Positions 41,163-41,246 of a stretch of DNA of 41,246 nucleotides are shown piece after piece. Under the pieces are notes generated by a model. It was not told the origin of the DNA and did no database searches. It was given only the letters and a program-made list of their open reading frames with translations. Source of the stretch: an uncultured Pseudomonadales bacterium (GTDB lineage Bacteria > Pseudomonadota > Gammaproteobacteria > Pseudomonadales > Balneatricaceae); NCBI GenBank assembly GCA_938084925.1, contig CALKFY010000007.1, forward strand, positions 1 through 41,246. Reading direction: 5' to 3'. The first letter of the stretch is position 1. Each line of letters begins with the position of its first letter. Position numbers and translations under genes: made by a program.

Positions 41163-41246
41163 TAGGGGAAATCTTCCTTGAATAGTTAAAAAGTGAAATC
41201 AAGCTATATTCGTATAATCTTAGCTGACTAAAAGGTGTCTAGGAAA

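Noticed and set aside
1-41246. CRISPR array or prophage
   Set aside because: No regularly spaced repeats and no phage structural genes were seen; only an integrase remnant exists.

Overview
The window looks like chromosomal DNA of a marine-type gammaproteobacterium. The reasons are quaternary-amine catabolism, an NhaD-type sodium antiporter, System I (CcmFGHI) cytochrome c maturation, a cobalamin-riboswitch/cbtBA cassette, and Gammaproteobacteria-like AraC/GlxA regulators. I cannot fix the genus. The part right of about 13.7 kb looks more AT-rich by eye and carries several broken genes, so it reads as accessory DNA.

Layout. (1) 1-4.7 kb: 3' part of a phthalate-dioxygenase-type reductase with a REP-like double palindrome at its stop codon, a voltage-gated potassium channel, an AraC regulator, an MBL-fold hydrolase and a single-domain response regulator. 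(2) 4.9-12.3 kb: a compact minus-strand operon (two SDRs, choline-sulfatase-like sulfatase, Rieske oxygenase of the carnitine/betaine type, beta-keto-acid cleavage enzyme, carnitine-dehydrogenase-like protein), with a divergent GlxA/CdhR-type regulator. It probably feeds a quaternary-ammonium compound, perhaps released from a sulfate ester, into central metabolism. (3) 12.3-14.2 kb: pterin dehydratase, EamA transporter, small membrane protein. (4) 14.2-16.0 kb: mercury uptake genes merT and merP with merR divergent over a classic 19-bp-spacer promoter, plus two Cys-rich small proteins; no merA is present. (5) 16.1-28.7 kb: a long minus-strand run of envelope redox genes: PepSY protein, ccmI-H-G-F, four c-type cytochromes plus one broken one, multicopper oxidase, SHOCT protein, DsbA-like protein, two CzcI-like secreted peptides and a ribbon-helix-helix protein. 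(6) 29.2-31.7 kb: nhaD and a heme A synthase. (7) 31.7-35.1 kb: a graveyard with a QEGLA-motif pseudogene cut near an IS21-like end, cbtBA under a cobalamin riboswitch, an integrase pseudogene and a tRNA-Arg-like remnant inside nested inverted repeats. (8) 35.3-41.2 kb: an unknown small gene and a complete type I restriction-modification operon hsdM-hsdS-hsdR. HsdR carries a striking five-unit cysteine array.

How the parts may work together. The metal region suggests one periplasmic programme: Ccm proteins finish c-type cytochromes, DsbA and CcmG/H handle thiols, the multicopper oxidase and CzcI-like peptides deal with metals, and MerT/MerP bring Hg(II) inside for a reductase that must be elsewhere. 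This is inference from neighbourhood. No single module is obviously a new system. The best candidates for novelty are the sulfatase/BKACE/Rieske catabolic operon, the HsdR cysteine array, and the merA-less mer operon with its CopZ-like partner.
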